Shown piece after piece: positions 45,401 to 55,851 of a DNA stretch of 64,000 nucleotides. Both the position numbers and the translations under genes were made by a program. The notes under the pieces are model-generated. The model did no database searches and was not told where the DNA came from. It saw nothing but the letters and a program-made list of their open reading frames with translations. The DNA comes from Owenia fusiformis. Its lineage: Eukaryota; Annelida; Polychaeta; Sabellida; Oweniidae. Each line of letters begins with the position of its first letter. The first letter of the stretch is position 1. The stretch spans positions 4,566,001 to 4,630,000 of the forward strand of contig CAIIXF020000002.1 in assembly GCA_903813345.2 (NCBI GenBank), given 5' to 3'.

Positions 45401-48400
45401 CGTCATTGCGCATAATTAAATCACGTGATTCAGTTAAATTGGGCGCTTCCAAATTGGTTATAGCAGGGGGAAGAAGGAGGTACAGATTCTGGACACCTGC
45501 TTAGGAGGATGTCTTTTCAAGTCCTGTTTCTTGTAGTCTACCTCTAAAAATGGTTCCACTTGTGAGGTCTTCCACTGACAGAGCTTCATTTAACATTAAG
45601 TCAGTTAGACTTGGAACTTTGAAAAGTTTTCCACTTCTAAAGGTGTTCCACTTCTAGATATGTTCCACTTCACAGGTTTCACTGTATTTAATCAACCTCC
45701 AAGCTTAAAATACTATTGACACAAGTTTTTACTGATGCTGCTAAATAATTTGTTTCTTGAATATTGATTTGATAATGAGACACTGTCAGTGTAATGAGTG
45801 TTTGAGGTGCTGTGCCCCACCGAGATTTCTATGTGAGGCGAGCATTGAATGTTGAATAATGTAATAATCATCCATCCAAACTTAATTCTTTTATAAGATG
45901 ATGAACTTGAATCTGACAATGATGATGATGACAGCTCTACAAGAGATGATGATGATGACATCGCAAGTATGGGCGCAGAAAGTGATAAGGTGGCCTCTGA
46001 TATGGATGATTCTGATGGTGATGAAGAAGATGAAGAACTTGATGATTTCAAGGCTCAGATGAAAAGAACATCAACTGACTCTAAGACAGAACTAAGGTAA
46101 ATATGTGTATACTGTAGAAATTAATCTGAAACGTAGGATCAAATCCCATGCTGAGAGCTGATGTGAAAAAGTCACTCCATCCTGGTCGGAATCGAACCCA
46201 CAACCTTCCGATTGCATTCCAGATGCTCTTCCACTTGAGTTATGGAGCGAACTGACTCACTTACATCAACATTGCATATATGGCATCACAGCCATGACAT
46301 GCTTAGTTTCCTGGACCCATTATTAAGTTTTAAACTTTTAAACCCGCCTTTCCAGGTTGTCAGTCACACTATTCAATCATGATGTCACATGGTCTTTCCC
46401 ATTCTCATTAGATTTATTCTCAGACATATTTCTAACTATTAAGGGCCATATGAAATAGTTGTTTGACTAACATTTCTATAAAAATGCATTTTTGAAATAA
46501 CTAATATAACCCTACTCACTTATTCAAGTAGGATTTCATGGTTCTTGTACAAGTAAACTCTTGAATACTAATCATCCAAGTCTCAACCTTACTATACAAG
46601 TAGAATTTCATGGTTCTTGTACAAGTAAACTCTTGAATACTAACCATCCAAGTCCCAACCTTACTATACAAGTAGAATGTCATGGTTCTTGTACAAGTAA
46701 ACTCTTGAATACTAACCATCCAAGTCCCAACCTTACTATACAAGTAGAATGTCATGGTTCTTGTACAAGTAAACTCTTGAATACTAACCATCCAAGTCCC
46801 AACCTTACTATACAAGTAGAATGTCATGGTTCTTGTACAAGTAAACTCTTGAATACTAACCATCCAAGTCCCAACCTTACTATACAAGTAGAATGTCATG
46901 GTTCTTGTACAAGTAAACTCTTGAATACTAACCATCCAAGTCCCAACCTTACTATACAAGTAGAATGTCATGGTTCTTGTACAAGTAAACTCTTGAATAC
47001 TAACCATCCAAGTCCCAACCTTACTATACAAGTAGAATGTCATGGTTCTTGTACAAGTAAACTCTTGAGTACTAACCATCCAATTCAAGTCCCAACCTTA
47101 CTATACAAGTAGAATGTTGTGGTTCTTGTACAAGTAAACTCTTGTCTACAGTATGTACAATACTACACTACTAACTAAATGCTAGACTATATGATTATAT
47201 AAAATTATATTAAACATGCATATTTTGTAGCTTTGATGCTGATGGTGACTTTGGACAGTATGGAGATGAAGATGACATGAGTGGAGTATCTGATGACGAC
47301 AGTGATGAGGAAGATGATGAAGAAGATGAAGAGATGACCAAGCCAAATGATACAAAGGGTAAACTTCTTGGTTTTTCCTTTGGAAATGATTGATTGTAAA
47401 ATAGTTAATATGATGAAATGATTTATGTGTAACTCGTAATATTTCAATGGATTAGGTTTCAACTGCCACTTAATTAGATTGATATTAATATTCACAATAT
47501 CATTACCCAATTTTCAGATGAAGATGATGATGATATTGAAAAATTCTCTAAATCAAATATCGAAGATGAGATAGCGAAAGGTAAAGCGGCCAAATGTCAG
47601 CTAAATGTTTGGGACCAGCTGTTGGAGACGAGGATAAAGCTCCAGAAAAACCTGGTGATTGTCAATCAACTGCCACTTTGTGATACATTGGATGAGATCA
47701 TAAAAGAAGGAGGGGATGATGTAAAAGATGCCTCCACACAAGGTAAAGGAATTAAAGGGAATTAAAAATTAAAGTGAATTGAAAATTAAAGGGAATTAAA
47801 AATTAAAGGGAATTGAAAATTAAAGGGAATTGAAAATTAAAGGGAATTAAAAATTAAAGGGAATTGAAAATTAAAGGGAATTGAAAATTAAAGGGAATTA
47901 AAAAATTAAAGGGAATTAAACATTAAAGGGAATTAAAAATTTAAGGGAATTAAAAATTAAAGGGAATTTAAAATTTAAGGGAATTAAAATATGGTGACCT
48001 TGGCATTGTTGCTCAAATTCTGTTTAGCTTACCAGTATTGCCATCTTTTGAGAATTTGAAACATATGCAATAAAACCTGTTAATGTGAACACCCCTGGAA
48101 GTAAAGTATATAGTAAAATATATGGAAGGTCCCTTGGCATTGTGGTATCATATTCTGTTGAACTTACCAGTGTTACAAGCTTTTGAGAATTTGAAACATA
48201 TGCAGTAAAAACTGTCAATGGGAACACCCCTTGGAGTAAAGTATATAGTAAAATATATGGAAGGTGCCTTGGCATTGTGGTATCATATTCTGTTGAACTT
48301 ACCAGTGTTACAAGCTTTTGAGAATTTGAAACATATGCAGTAAAAACTGTCAATGGGAACACCCCTTGGAGTAAAGTATATAGTAAAATATATGGAAGGT

Positions 48401-51400
48401 GCCTTGGCATTGTGGTATCATATTCTGTTGAACTTACCAGTGTTACAAGCTTTTGAGAATTTGAAACATATGCAGTAAAAACTGTCAATGGGAACACCCC
48501 TTGGAGTAAAGTATATAGTAAAATATATGGAAGGTGCCTTGGCATTGTGGTATCATATTCTGTTGAACTTACCAGTGTTACAAGCTTTTGAGAATTTGAA
48601 ACATATGCAGTAAAAACTGTCAATGGGAACACCCCTTGGAGTAAAGTATATATTAAAATATATGGAAGGTGCCTTGGCATTGTGGTATCATATTCTGTTG
48701 AACTTACCAGTGTTACAAGCTTTTGAGAATTTGAAACATATGCAGTAAAACCTGTCTAATGTGAACACCCCTGGGAGTAAAGTATATAGTAAGATATATG
48801 GAAGGTCCCTTGGCATTGTGGTATCATATTCTGTTGAATTTAACAGTAAAAACTGCAAACAGCCCCAAGACCAGCCAAAAGCATTAACTTTTTAAAACAC
48901 CAATGTTATTTATAATGACCCCTCATTGATATCAAATTAAGTGTTGATTTTGCATTGATGACATTTCTTAATGTGAAAATAAATGTACTGTGTGGGAGGT
49001 TAAAAAATCAGCCATTCATTATTTACACTTGGCAACAATTGAAATATTTGATACATTTCAGCCGTGAAAGGTCTTAAGAAGTTACTAGATGCCTTAGTCC
49101 AGTTACAGAACACACTGATGCTACAATACAAGGAGACAAAGCACATCGCTCTGGGGACACAAGGCAAAGAGTCTAAACCTAAAAAACAAAGGTGAATATC
49201 ATTCATTTTTATCTCAGCACTGATTGGATAATTGTTTTAACGACAAGCACTGTTCTCTGCTCAATGCTCATAGAGTTGAACTGCGATTCACTCTAAATTG
49301 TAAAAATAAAGGCACAGATTTGGATGAAAATTGTGAGATATTCCCTGATATACCCAATAGCATTTTAAATTGACTTCATTCTATAAAAATCCAGGTAATT
49401 ATCATGTTGTATTCATGCAGTAAATTGCATGTTCTGTGATAATTAACACACAGTGCTTTAAGATAGTTAAAACCTCTGTTTTCTTCAATTTATAGTTTAT
49501 CTGATGAAGAAATTACAAGTGAGTCGGAGGATGAGTCTGACGCAGAAACAACCAATCATAAATCAAAGTCATCAACCTTGAAACGGAAAATAGCTCTTGA
49601 TGATTACCCACAATTCCTTTCCAAGCGACATGCAGATTTCAAAGTTTACAGGTAACTTTGTAAATTATTATATTACCCTGCGCGCATAGTCTAGTTATAA
49701 ACTACCCTCTGCCTAGTACAGACTATATTGCAGTTTAGTAGCCCCGCCTCAAAGATTGGTGCCTGTGACAGCCCAGGTAATAAATCATTCCAAATCTTCC
49801 ACGCTGACCCTTTCTCAACCAATCAGTGAAGTGGAAGGAACACATGCTAAATACTTGCTCATTAACTATGCGGTGATGTAAGAGGAAATGACCATATAGA
49901 AAGTCGTCCGTATTTCGACGACGATCTCGGTGAGATCTCGGTGAGATCAGAGATCAGAGATCAGAGATTTATTGTAAACTGAAAGAGTGAAGACGAAGCT
50001 CTCTTTTAAGAAGTGAAGTTGAACGAATGCAAAGGGTATTATTATATGCAATTTAATTTTAAAACAATTGTGCCCCATTGTTAAAATATAAGATGTTTTA
50101 TAATGATAAAATGTACTTAGTACTGGTAGGAGATTCTGTTGACAATTTAGGGTGCCATGAAATTGTAAGGGATATTTTTAAAATCTCAGCTTGTTTTTAA
50201 TTAAAGACAATAAATCTAATTGGTCAAATTCCATTCCTTATTAATTTTTCTTGGGAGTTAGAAATACAGATGCAATTAAATATCATGTAAACATATGTAC
50301 AATGTATGTAAAATCAGAATCACAACAAACGTGTACATATATAAATATATAATATTGTATATATAAAAGTTGAAAAACTGTTGGAAAATGTTTTGCATTT
50401 TATTTTTCCCATTTGCTTGTTTAGGAATGCTACAATACAGAAATGGTATGACAAAACGAGGCTAGCGTCTGGAAAACTTAGCAGTAAATCGTTTAGCGTC
50501 TTTGACCAGTCTGCTGTGAAACAGATTGATCAGGTTAGTTGTTCTTGCCTTATGTATTTATTCCGATTCTGTAAATCTTGCTACCTATTTGATATCATAA
50601 CATTCTTACATTTTAACGGCAGAATTATGATTTAACTTTTGTGATTGTGTTTCAATGTCTCAAACCTTATTATTCAAAAAATAATTACTTCAGATATTTC
50701 GACTCAACTAGTACTGTGATCATGACTGTTGTAGGTAGTCAAAACGTCTGAAGTAAATAATATTTGAATAACAAGTTCTGAGACATTAAAATACAATCAT
50801 AAATCATACTTACCCAATTAAAATTAATTTATTAGTTATTTTCAAAAACTTATTTCAATTTTGTTTACAAACATCGCTGCCTGTAAAGTATAACATCATA
50901 AAGCTGGCCTATATACTCCAGTTTTTTTTGGGGTAGAAAAGTGTAAGAATCTGGTTTGTTTAGTTTGATGAATGTAAAAATAGCTGATAATGTGGATTTT
51001 TAGGAAATTACAAGCTGTTACAAATTGTGTAGTATTTCAGAGACAGCTTTTTTGTTTGTATGTATTTTCATGAAAAAAGTTCTTTTTAGATATTATCAGA
51101 TAAACCACACCTGGTAAAGCGCACCCAATTGAAACGCAGCCCCTATAGAGTGTTGGGAGATCCATTAGAGAAACCAGCAGATGCCGTAAAAGATGAAAAT
51201 TTACAGGTAAACCTATTTTATAATGAAATATTCGCAACAGACAAGTGAATGTAAAAAGTGGAAAAATATTGGGATTCGGCTAATCATTTCTAAAATTATT
51301 CCATGATAAAAAGATATTCCCTTGCCTAATAAATCATTTTCTGGTATCAATTCGAGTTGTTAAAAGTCAAACCCAATCAGGTGTGAGATATTATAATAGG

Positions 51401-54374
51401 TTAATATATATAACGGTTAATGTGCCCCATATAGGCTAGTATAAGGCAGAAGAAATCATATGGAGTCCTAACTCATAGACAGTAGTAACCTTGGCCGCTA
51501 AATTCACTGACATCCACCTGTGTATGCGCCAAATAGCTGCGAGCTTTGTGCATCTCAAATTAACCCTTAATGTGTTTCTCCCATACTTACAGGCTAACAT
51601 TACACAGAAATACTGTTTGAGTCTTATCTCATAGATAGTAGTAACTCTGGGCAACCAATTCACTCTCTTCCACCTATACATAGCCTGGGAACTTTGTGCA
51701 TCTCAAATGACCCCTTAATGTGTTTCTCCCATACTAACAGGCTAACATTACACAAAAGAACCATTATGCCCCAACTCATAGACTCATAGACACTCAGACT
51801 GCTAGGTTCACTGTCACCCACCTGTACATGCACCAAATAGCTTGGAGCTTTGTGCATTTCAAATTAACCCTTAATGTGTTTCTCCCATACTTACAGGCTA
51901 GCATTACACAGAAAGAGCAGCAAGCAAAGGAGCAAGAGTACAACACAGAGATATTTGATGATGATGATTTCTATCATCAGTTGCTACGGGAACTCATTGA
52001 AAGAAAAACAACAGATCTGCAAGATCCTATAGAACTCAGCAGGTTTGTAAATGACAGCTCTGAAAATGGTGTACAGTAAAACCTTTCTAATCCTACATTT
52101 AATCTGAACACCAATGGGACTGGCCAAAAGTGTTTGGATTATCAGGTGTTCATTTTTCAAGGTTTTATAAACTTAATAGTCAATGGAAGATAACAAAATT
52201 GGGACTGAGAAAAAGTGTTCACAATGAGAGGTGTTCAGATTTGGAGGTGTTCAGATATACTGGTTTTACTGTATTCCCATGAATATAATAATTTATCCCA
52301 CGATTAATGTGTTATCTGTACAATAACAGCTATTGATATTTCTGATATTATTGAAATCCGTGTGATATTTTCCAGAAAATCGTTTATCAAACTCATATGC
52401 GTGTGATATTGTTTATCTCACGCATATCCGTGTGATATCACATTTGCATTTCGCGCCACAATATTGTTGGAAATTAGGTCAGATAATTCATTCTCTTTTG
52501 AGAAAATAGGTCCGTTAATCTGTTTTCTTTAAGTTTCATTGCTGTATTGAATTACGATTGTGTATATAATTTGATTATAAGGCTGCTAACTAACGATTAA
52601 AAATGGTATTTATGACGAACTATATCATGTTATTTACTTTTAATTGTTAAAATAAAGTGTTTCAAATATTCAATTGATATTCTAATTTCTAGTTTATATT
52701 GTCTGCCAATGTCCTGGAAATTGGATCATAACATCACAATGTGATTGTAATCATGGGATAAACCCAATATCACATAATTTCTTGTGATATCATTTTATCG
52801 CCTCGTAGATATCAAATATCAACACTCATTCGCTTCGCTCACTCGTGTTGATATTTGATATCAACTCGGCGATAAAAATGATATCACTCAAAATGATGTG
52901 ATATTCTGTATATATTAAATGGCTATTAGAAATAAAAAACAACGTTTCCCTGAACACTTATTTCAGGGCATATTATTTCCTTGAAACAATAAATCCTGTG
53001 TGCCTTACATTTGGTTGCTAAGTAACTTAAAATTGAAAGTGGCAACCAAAAATTAGCTTCCTAAATGAGTTAAGTTTTTAGAATATTATTGAAACGGCAG
53101 ACTCAAAATATGATTGTTGAATTTTTATTTATTCGTTATGCAATCTTGTAATTTATTTACAGACAATGGCTAGAGATTCAAAAACTACGAAACAAGACTA
53201 AGAGGAAAGTGGATACAAGGGCTAGCAAGGGGAGGAAAATAAGGTACACTTTGCTAATAAATGTCCAAATTGTTGTATACTTGCACAAATAAGTGTATGT
53301 GGCAATGAGTGATAAACAATAGAGAATAATTCAAGGGTCAGAACGAGGCTAAGGCTGCACCGTAGCGCCACCTATGATAACACAATCAGTGGGTTATCTC
53401 AACTGGATAAAACACAATCAAAATTTTGCATGTTAATGCCTTGTTTTTATTTTGTTGGAACACTTGGTTTTAACTGAGGCCTTATTCATAAATGCTAGCA
53501 ATTTTAGCTATTGACTGCTTACTGATTCAACTTTCCAAATATGTCACAAAATGTCATATCTATTGACTGTTTCGTTGATGATTCAATGTCACTTTTCATG
53601 GAATATTTCCCGTATCTAATACTTGTGTAATGACCATTCAGAAAAACACATCAGGATGGAAAATATTGAATTTAAAATGTTTCGCCCTGCTTACCTAGAT
53701 TTCACAATACATGTATGTAATGTTCCATTTTCAGATATGATGTCCATCAAAAACTTGTCAATTTTATGGCTCCAGTTGATAACAGCAGTTGGACTGAGGA
53801 ATCCAGGTAAATATACAATTAATGTTAACAAGTTATATTTAATGATGACTTTGATAGATGGCATATTTATTGGTAGAATTTAATTCTTCTATTGATTCTA
53901 CAATTCATCACGGGTGTTAAGCTTTGATGATACCATGAGCACATGCTTTAAGGATCCACATTGTTTGAACCTACCGCCGTGCTCGCTAATACATTAAGCC
54001 CATTGACCCAGTCCATGCTACTGCCTAGCAAGCTCATTTTATCATCGGGTCTGCTTTACCCCTGTGATTCATGATCAAGAATTTTACAAAAGTAAATATA
54101 AAATGAACACATTAACTAAAACTAGGCTGACAGGTGTTCCACCTATTGGTGATGATTTAAATTAAATTTCTGCAATAATTACACTGTTTAATTGTCTTGT
54201 AAGCGTTTAAGTTTAGTACAAACCATTGCATGCATCTGTGCATTGTCTATGTACTATACAGCATATTTAGAGGAAAGTTACTTATGGCATTTTAATCTGT
54301 ATTTCAGAAATGACCTGTACAGTTCTCTATTTGGAAAAAGACAAGAAGGAATAGACAATGATGTAAACAGATGA
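42414..54374 (+). CDS. AATF: AATF/Che-1 (13 exons, about 562 aa)
   Basis: Nuclear and nucleolar protein of small-subunit rRNA processing, also a transcription cofactor in vertebrates. Exons: 42,414-42,495; 45,053-45,229; 45,898-46,096; 47,231-47,358; 47,518-47,742; 49,062-49,191; 49,496-49,651; 50,425-50,533; 51,090-51,206; 51,897-52,042; 53,163-53,243; 53,735-53,806; 54,308-54,374. All are GT/AG and in phase; total length is close to human AATF. The N-terminus has [10 protein letters not shown] long Asp/Glu-rich tract fills about 87-203. The AATF domain has [16 protein letters not shown] at 226 and [16 protein letters not shown] in exon 9. The C-terminal TRAUB part shows [40 protein letters not shown] and FMAPVD. 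ATG context (A at -3, G at +4) is strong. Introns carry several minisatellites and transposons. Confidence 0.96.
43055..43598. mobile_element. 544-bp foldback element with 10-bp duplication, AATF intron 1
   Basis: Ends TATCGCATCCTACGACCCC and its inverse enclose arms of about 170 bp that include AATGTCGGAGAATGAACTA and GACCTACCTCGATACATTC. Flanks are AGCCAACATT on both sides (43,045-43,054 and 43,599-43,608). A duplication of 8-10 bp, depending on where the end is placed, fits Mutator-like or hAT-type insertion. Confidence 0.93.
43759..43893. repeat. Palindrome in AATF intron 1
   Basis: TGTATAAAAAATGAGAAAATT at 43,785 pairs with the inverse ending at 43,868, with a central AAATTTTC-type loop. 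Weaker pairing extends outward to about 43,759 and 43,893. Confidence 0.75.
44130..44560 (+). repeat. Diverged direct duplication in AATF intron 1
   Basis: The segment with ACTGTAAAGAGTAG, AAATAATTTTGTTA and AAAAATCGGCAAAA (44,130-44,220) recurs at 44,465-44,560. Confidence 0.6.
45520..45695. repeat. GTTCCACTT-rich repeat in AATF intron 2
   Basis: Four to five GTTCCACTT or TTCCACTTCT words are spaced 20-60 bp apart, ending with CACAGGTTTCACTGTA. This end resembles the (TA)CAGTAAAACCTG family seen at 52,072 and 62,911. Confidence 0.5.
46155..46255 (-). repeat. tRNA-derived SINE in AATF intron 3
   Basis: The minus strand reads GCTCCATAACTCAAGTGGAA (A-box-like) and GGTTCGATTCC (perfect B-box) with 29 bp between. 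GCTCCAT could pair with ATGGAGT, but four extra bases precede the 3' strand, so it does not fold as a normal tRNA. A SINE head is the best call. Confidence 0.7.
46505..47143 (+). repeat. 72-bp minisatellite in AATF intron 3, about 9 copies
   Basis: Units contain GTCATGGTTCTTGTACAAGT, AAACTCTTGAATACTAACC and CAAGTCCCAACCTTACTATA. The period is 24 codons, so both strands show long artificial open frames. Confidence 0.95.
47745..47992 (+). repeat. 17-18-bp minisatellite at the start of AATF intron 5
   Basis: About 14 copies of AAAGGGAATTAAAAATT begin within a few bases of the exon 5 donor. The exon itself ends GGTAAAGGAATTAAAGG, so the array may have grown from the donor region. Confidence 0.9.
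48005..48850 (+). repeat. 135-bp tandem repeat in AATF intron 5, about 6 copies
   Basis: Units contain GGAAGGTGCCTTGGCATTGT, GTATCATATTCTGTTGAAC, TTTTGAGAATTTGAAACATA and GCAGTAAAAACTGTCAATGG. Central units are nearly identical; outer units read CAGTAAAACCTGTCTAATG. The period is 45 codons, so the open minus-strand frame of 218 codons is an artefact. Confidence 0.95.
50645..50800. repeat. Hairpin in AATF intron 8
   Basis: Arms ATGTCTCA, TTATTATTCAAA and TTACTTCAGA are inverted on the other side of a loop near 50,725. Small MITE-like element; no duplication found. Confidence 0.7.
51455..51914 (+). repeat. Triplicated 3' splice site region of AATF exon 10
   Basis: Three units of about 150 bp each contain CACCTGT, TTTGTGCAT, TTAATGTGTTTCTCCCATAC, TTACAG or TAACAG, and GCTAACATTACACA. 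The third is the genuine acceptor and start of exon 10 (51,897). The first copy's acceptor (51,593) leads to a stop after 13 codons. The second (51,741) stays open for 52 codons and joins exon 10 in frame. Confidence 0.85.
52072..52273. mobile_element. 202-bp MITE with TACAGTAAAACC ends, AATF intron 10
   Basis: TACAGTAAAACC and GGTTTTACTGTA are perfect inverted ends, with TA fitting a Tc1/mariner-type target. The interior has several GGTGTTCA words. Confidence 0.85.
52785..52890. repeat. Strong hairpin in AATF intron 10
   Basis: GATATCAAATATCAACAC and GTGTTGATATTTGATATC enclose a loop containing CGCTTCGCTCACTCG. Outer TTATCGCC and GGCGATAA, then GATATCA, extend the arms. GTGATAT words also recur at 52,360-52,440. 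Confidence 0.85.
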
Positions 54375-54470
54375 CAATGATGTAAACAGATGACATTGAT
54401 GTAAACAGATGACATTGATGTAAACAGATGACTATGACACAAACAGATGACAATGACAGAAACAGATAAT
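54356..54470 (+). repeat. 19-bp tandem repeat overlapping the AATF stop codon
   Basis: Six copies of GACAATGATGTAAACAGAT begin at codon DND near the protein's end. The stop TGA (54,372-54,374) spans the junction of the first two copies. Confidence 0.9.
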
Positions 54471-54473
54471 AAA
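54468..54473 (+). terminator. AATAAA poly(A) signal candidate, AATF
   Basis: AATAAA lies about 95 bp after the AATF stop, directly at the end of the 19-bp repeat. Another AATAAA near 54,794 is an alternative. Confidence 0.5.
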
Positions 54474-54474
54474 A

Positions 54475-55850
54475 AGATAATATGAACTGTATATGTGGTC
54501 TAATGTGGATACGATGGGCAGTACAGGGTGTCCCGAAAGTATGGGGCCCCCCCTAGGCAGACATACAACAATGTTCCCATAGTATAGATATTGGTACAAG
54601 ACATTGGAGATGAGGTCCTAATATGGATAATTGAATGAAACATGAAGTTATTATCGGAACATTTTCTTGAATGTTGATTATTGTTACATCATGTATACAA
54701 GGCAATTCTGTATACATATATCTATATGGTATATATCATTGGTATACCCATATATCATACAATTGTAAATGGACAGAACCACTTTATTTATAGGAATAAA
54801 AAGTTGATATATTCACTCCATTATTGCTGTTATTTATGAACTGAAAGGTGAAAAATTGTCTCATGATAAAATGAGCGGGAAAATGAGACGCAAGGCAAAT
54901 CAGATGATCAATCTGTCACATCTTTTTGTTCCAAAACCCATATGAATGTATTTTCAAGAATCTTTTATTGAGTAGATATCGCATAATCCAGTTTTCCCTA
55001 AGCCAGACCCATCTTTTCCCATTTGTTTATATCAGGAATGATTTTTCATATATGCTATATGATATATGCATAATATAAATACAAATTCAAAATAAACAGT
55101 CCTAAAGATTGGGACCAATATCTCTCATCTCTTGTGAGTTTTGGAATTTTTTGTTTTGAAATAAGACCAAAATTCACTATCCAAATGTGTTGAAGTGAAG
55201 AAAATGGCAGCTGTTTGAATTCGAATTTTGTAATCATGACATGACCATATATGGCAAAAATATCGATGTTGCACTCTGGGAGCCAATCCTTGTTCTCTTC
55301 CCCAAATATTACACATTACTATATGTGAGACAATTGGCCTGTGTGTCAATTGAACCTGAAAAATAAACTATCAAAAGACCACATAACAATATTATATGGT
55401 AAAATAAATTGGTATTATTATTATAGATTAAAAACATTTGTTTATATTGGATTGTTGGGGTTTGGCAAACTTTACGCCAGGCCGCTTTTATCTTGATGCT
55501 TTCCAAGACACGTTATTCTCAAAAAAATATACTCACAAAACTCTCTAAATTACCCAAGGCTACAGGATTACTGCACATAGAGTTTATCTGAATATACAAA
55601 TGTTTTGCATCTAGTATTCTTCCATATAATATTTTTCTATTTTGTAGTAAAACAAATGTATAGACTAATTTCAAAATCCCGGGAAATTAAACATTTGCAA
55701 AAAGCACAGCAGTACTGAACGAACAGTACCTTGTGAGCATGCGCACATTGTACTTCCGGCAAATTTCGAAAAAATAAAAAAATCCCCAAAATTTAATATT
55801 TCGCTAACTATATCAAAAATACTATAGCAATAGCCCCATATTTTGGCCAA
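54475..55850. other. Intergenic region between AATF and PGAP2
   Basis: AT-rich. Near 55,480-55,530 lies a segment (GGCCGCTTTTATCTTGATGC, ACGTTATTCTCAAAAAA) related to 17,938-17,990 and, inverted, to 56,790-56,850; it is probably a small dispersed repeat. No gene recognised. Confidence 0.5.
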
Positions 55851-55851
55851 G

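Noticed and set aside
45713-46051. Ser-rich 112-codon minus-strand ORF
   Set aside because: It is the antisense of the Asp/Glu-rich AATF exon 3; GAT/GAA codons read as Ser/Leu-type codons in reverse.
46155-46255. Functional tRNA gene
   Set aside because: A- and B-boxes are good, but four extra bases separate the T-arm from the acceptor strand and position 33 is not T; a SINE head fits better.
46516-47112. ORFs of 190 and 183 codons on opposite strands in AATF intron 3
   Set aside because: A 72-bp tandem repeat keeps both strands open; the region lies between well-supported AATF exons.
48024-48680. 218-codon minus-strand ORF
   Set aside because: Generated by the 135-bp tandem repeat in AATF intron 5.
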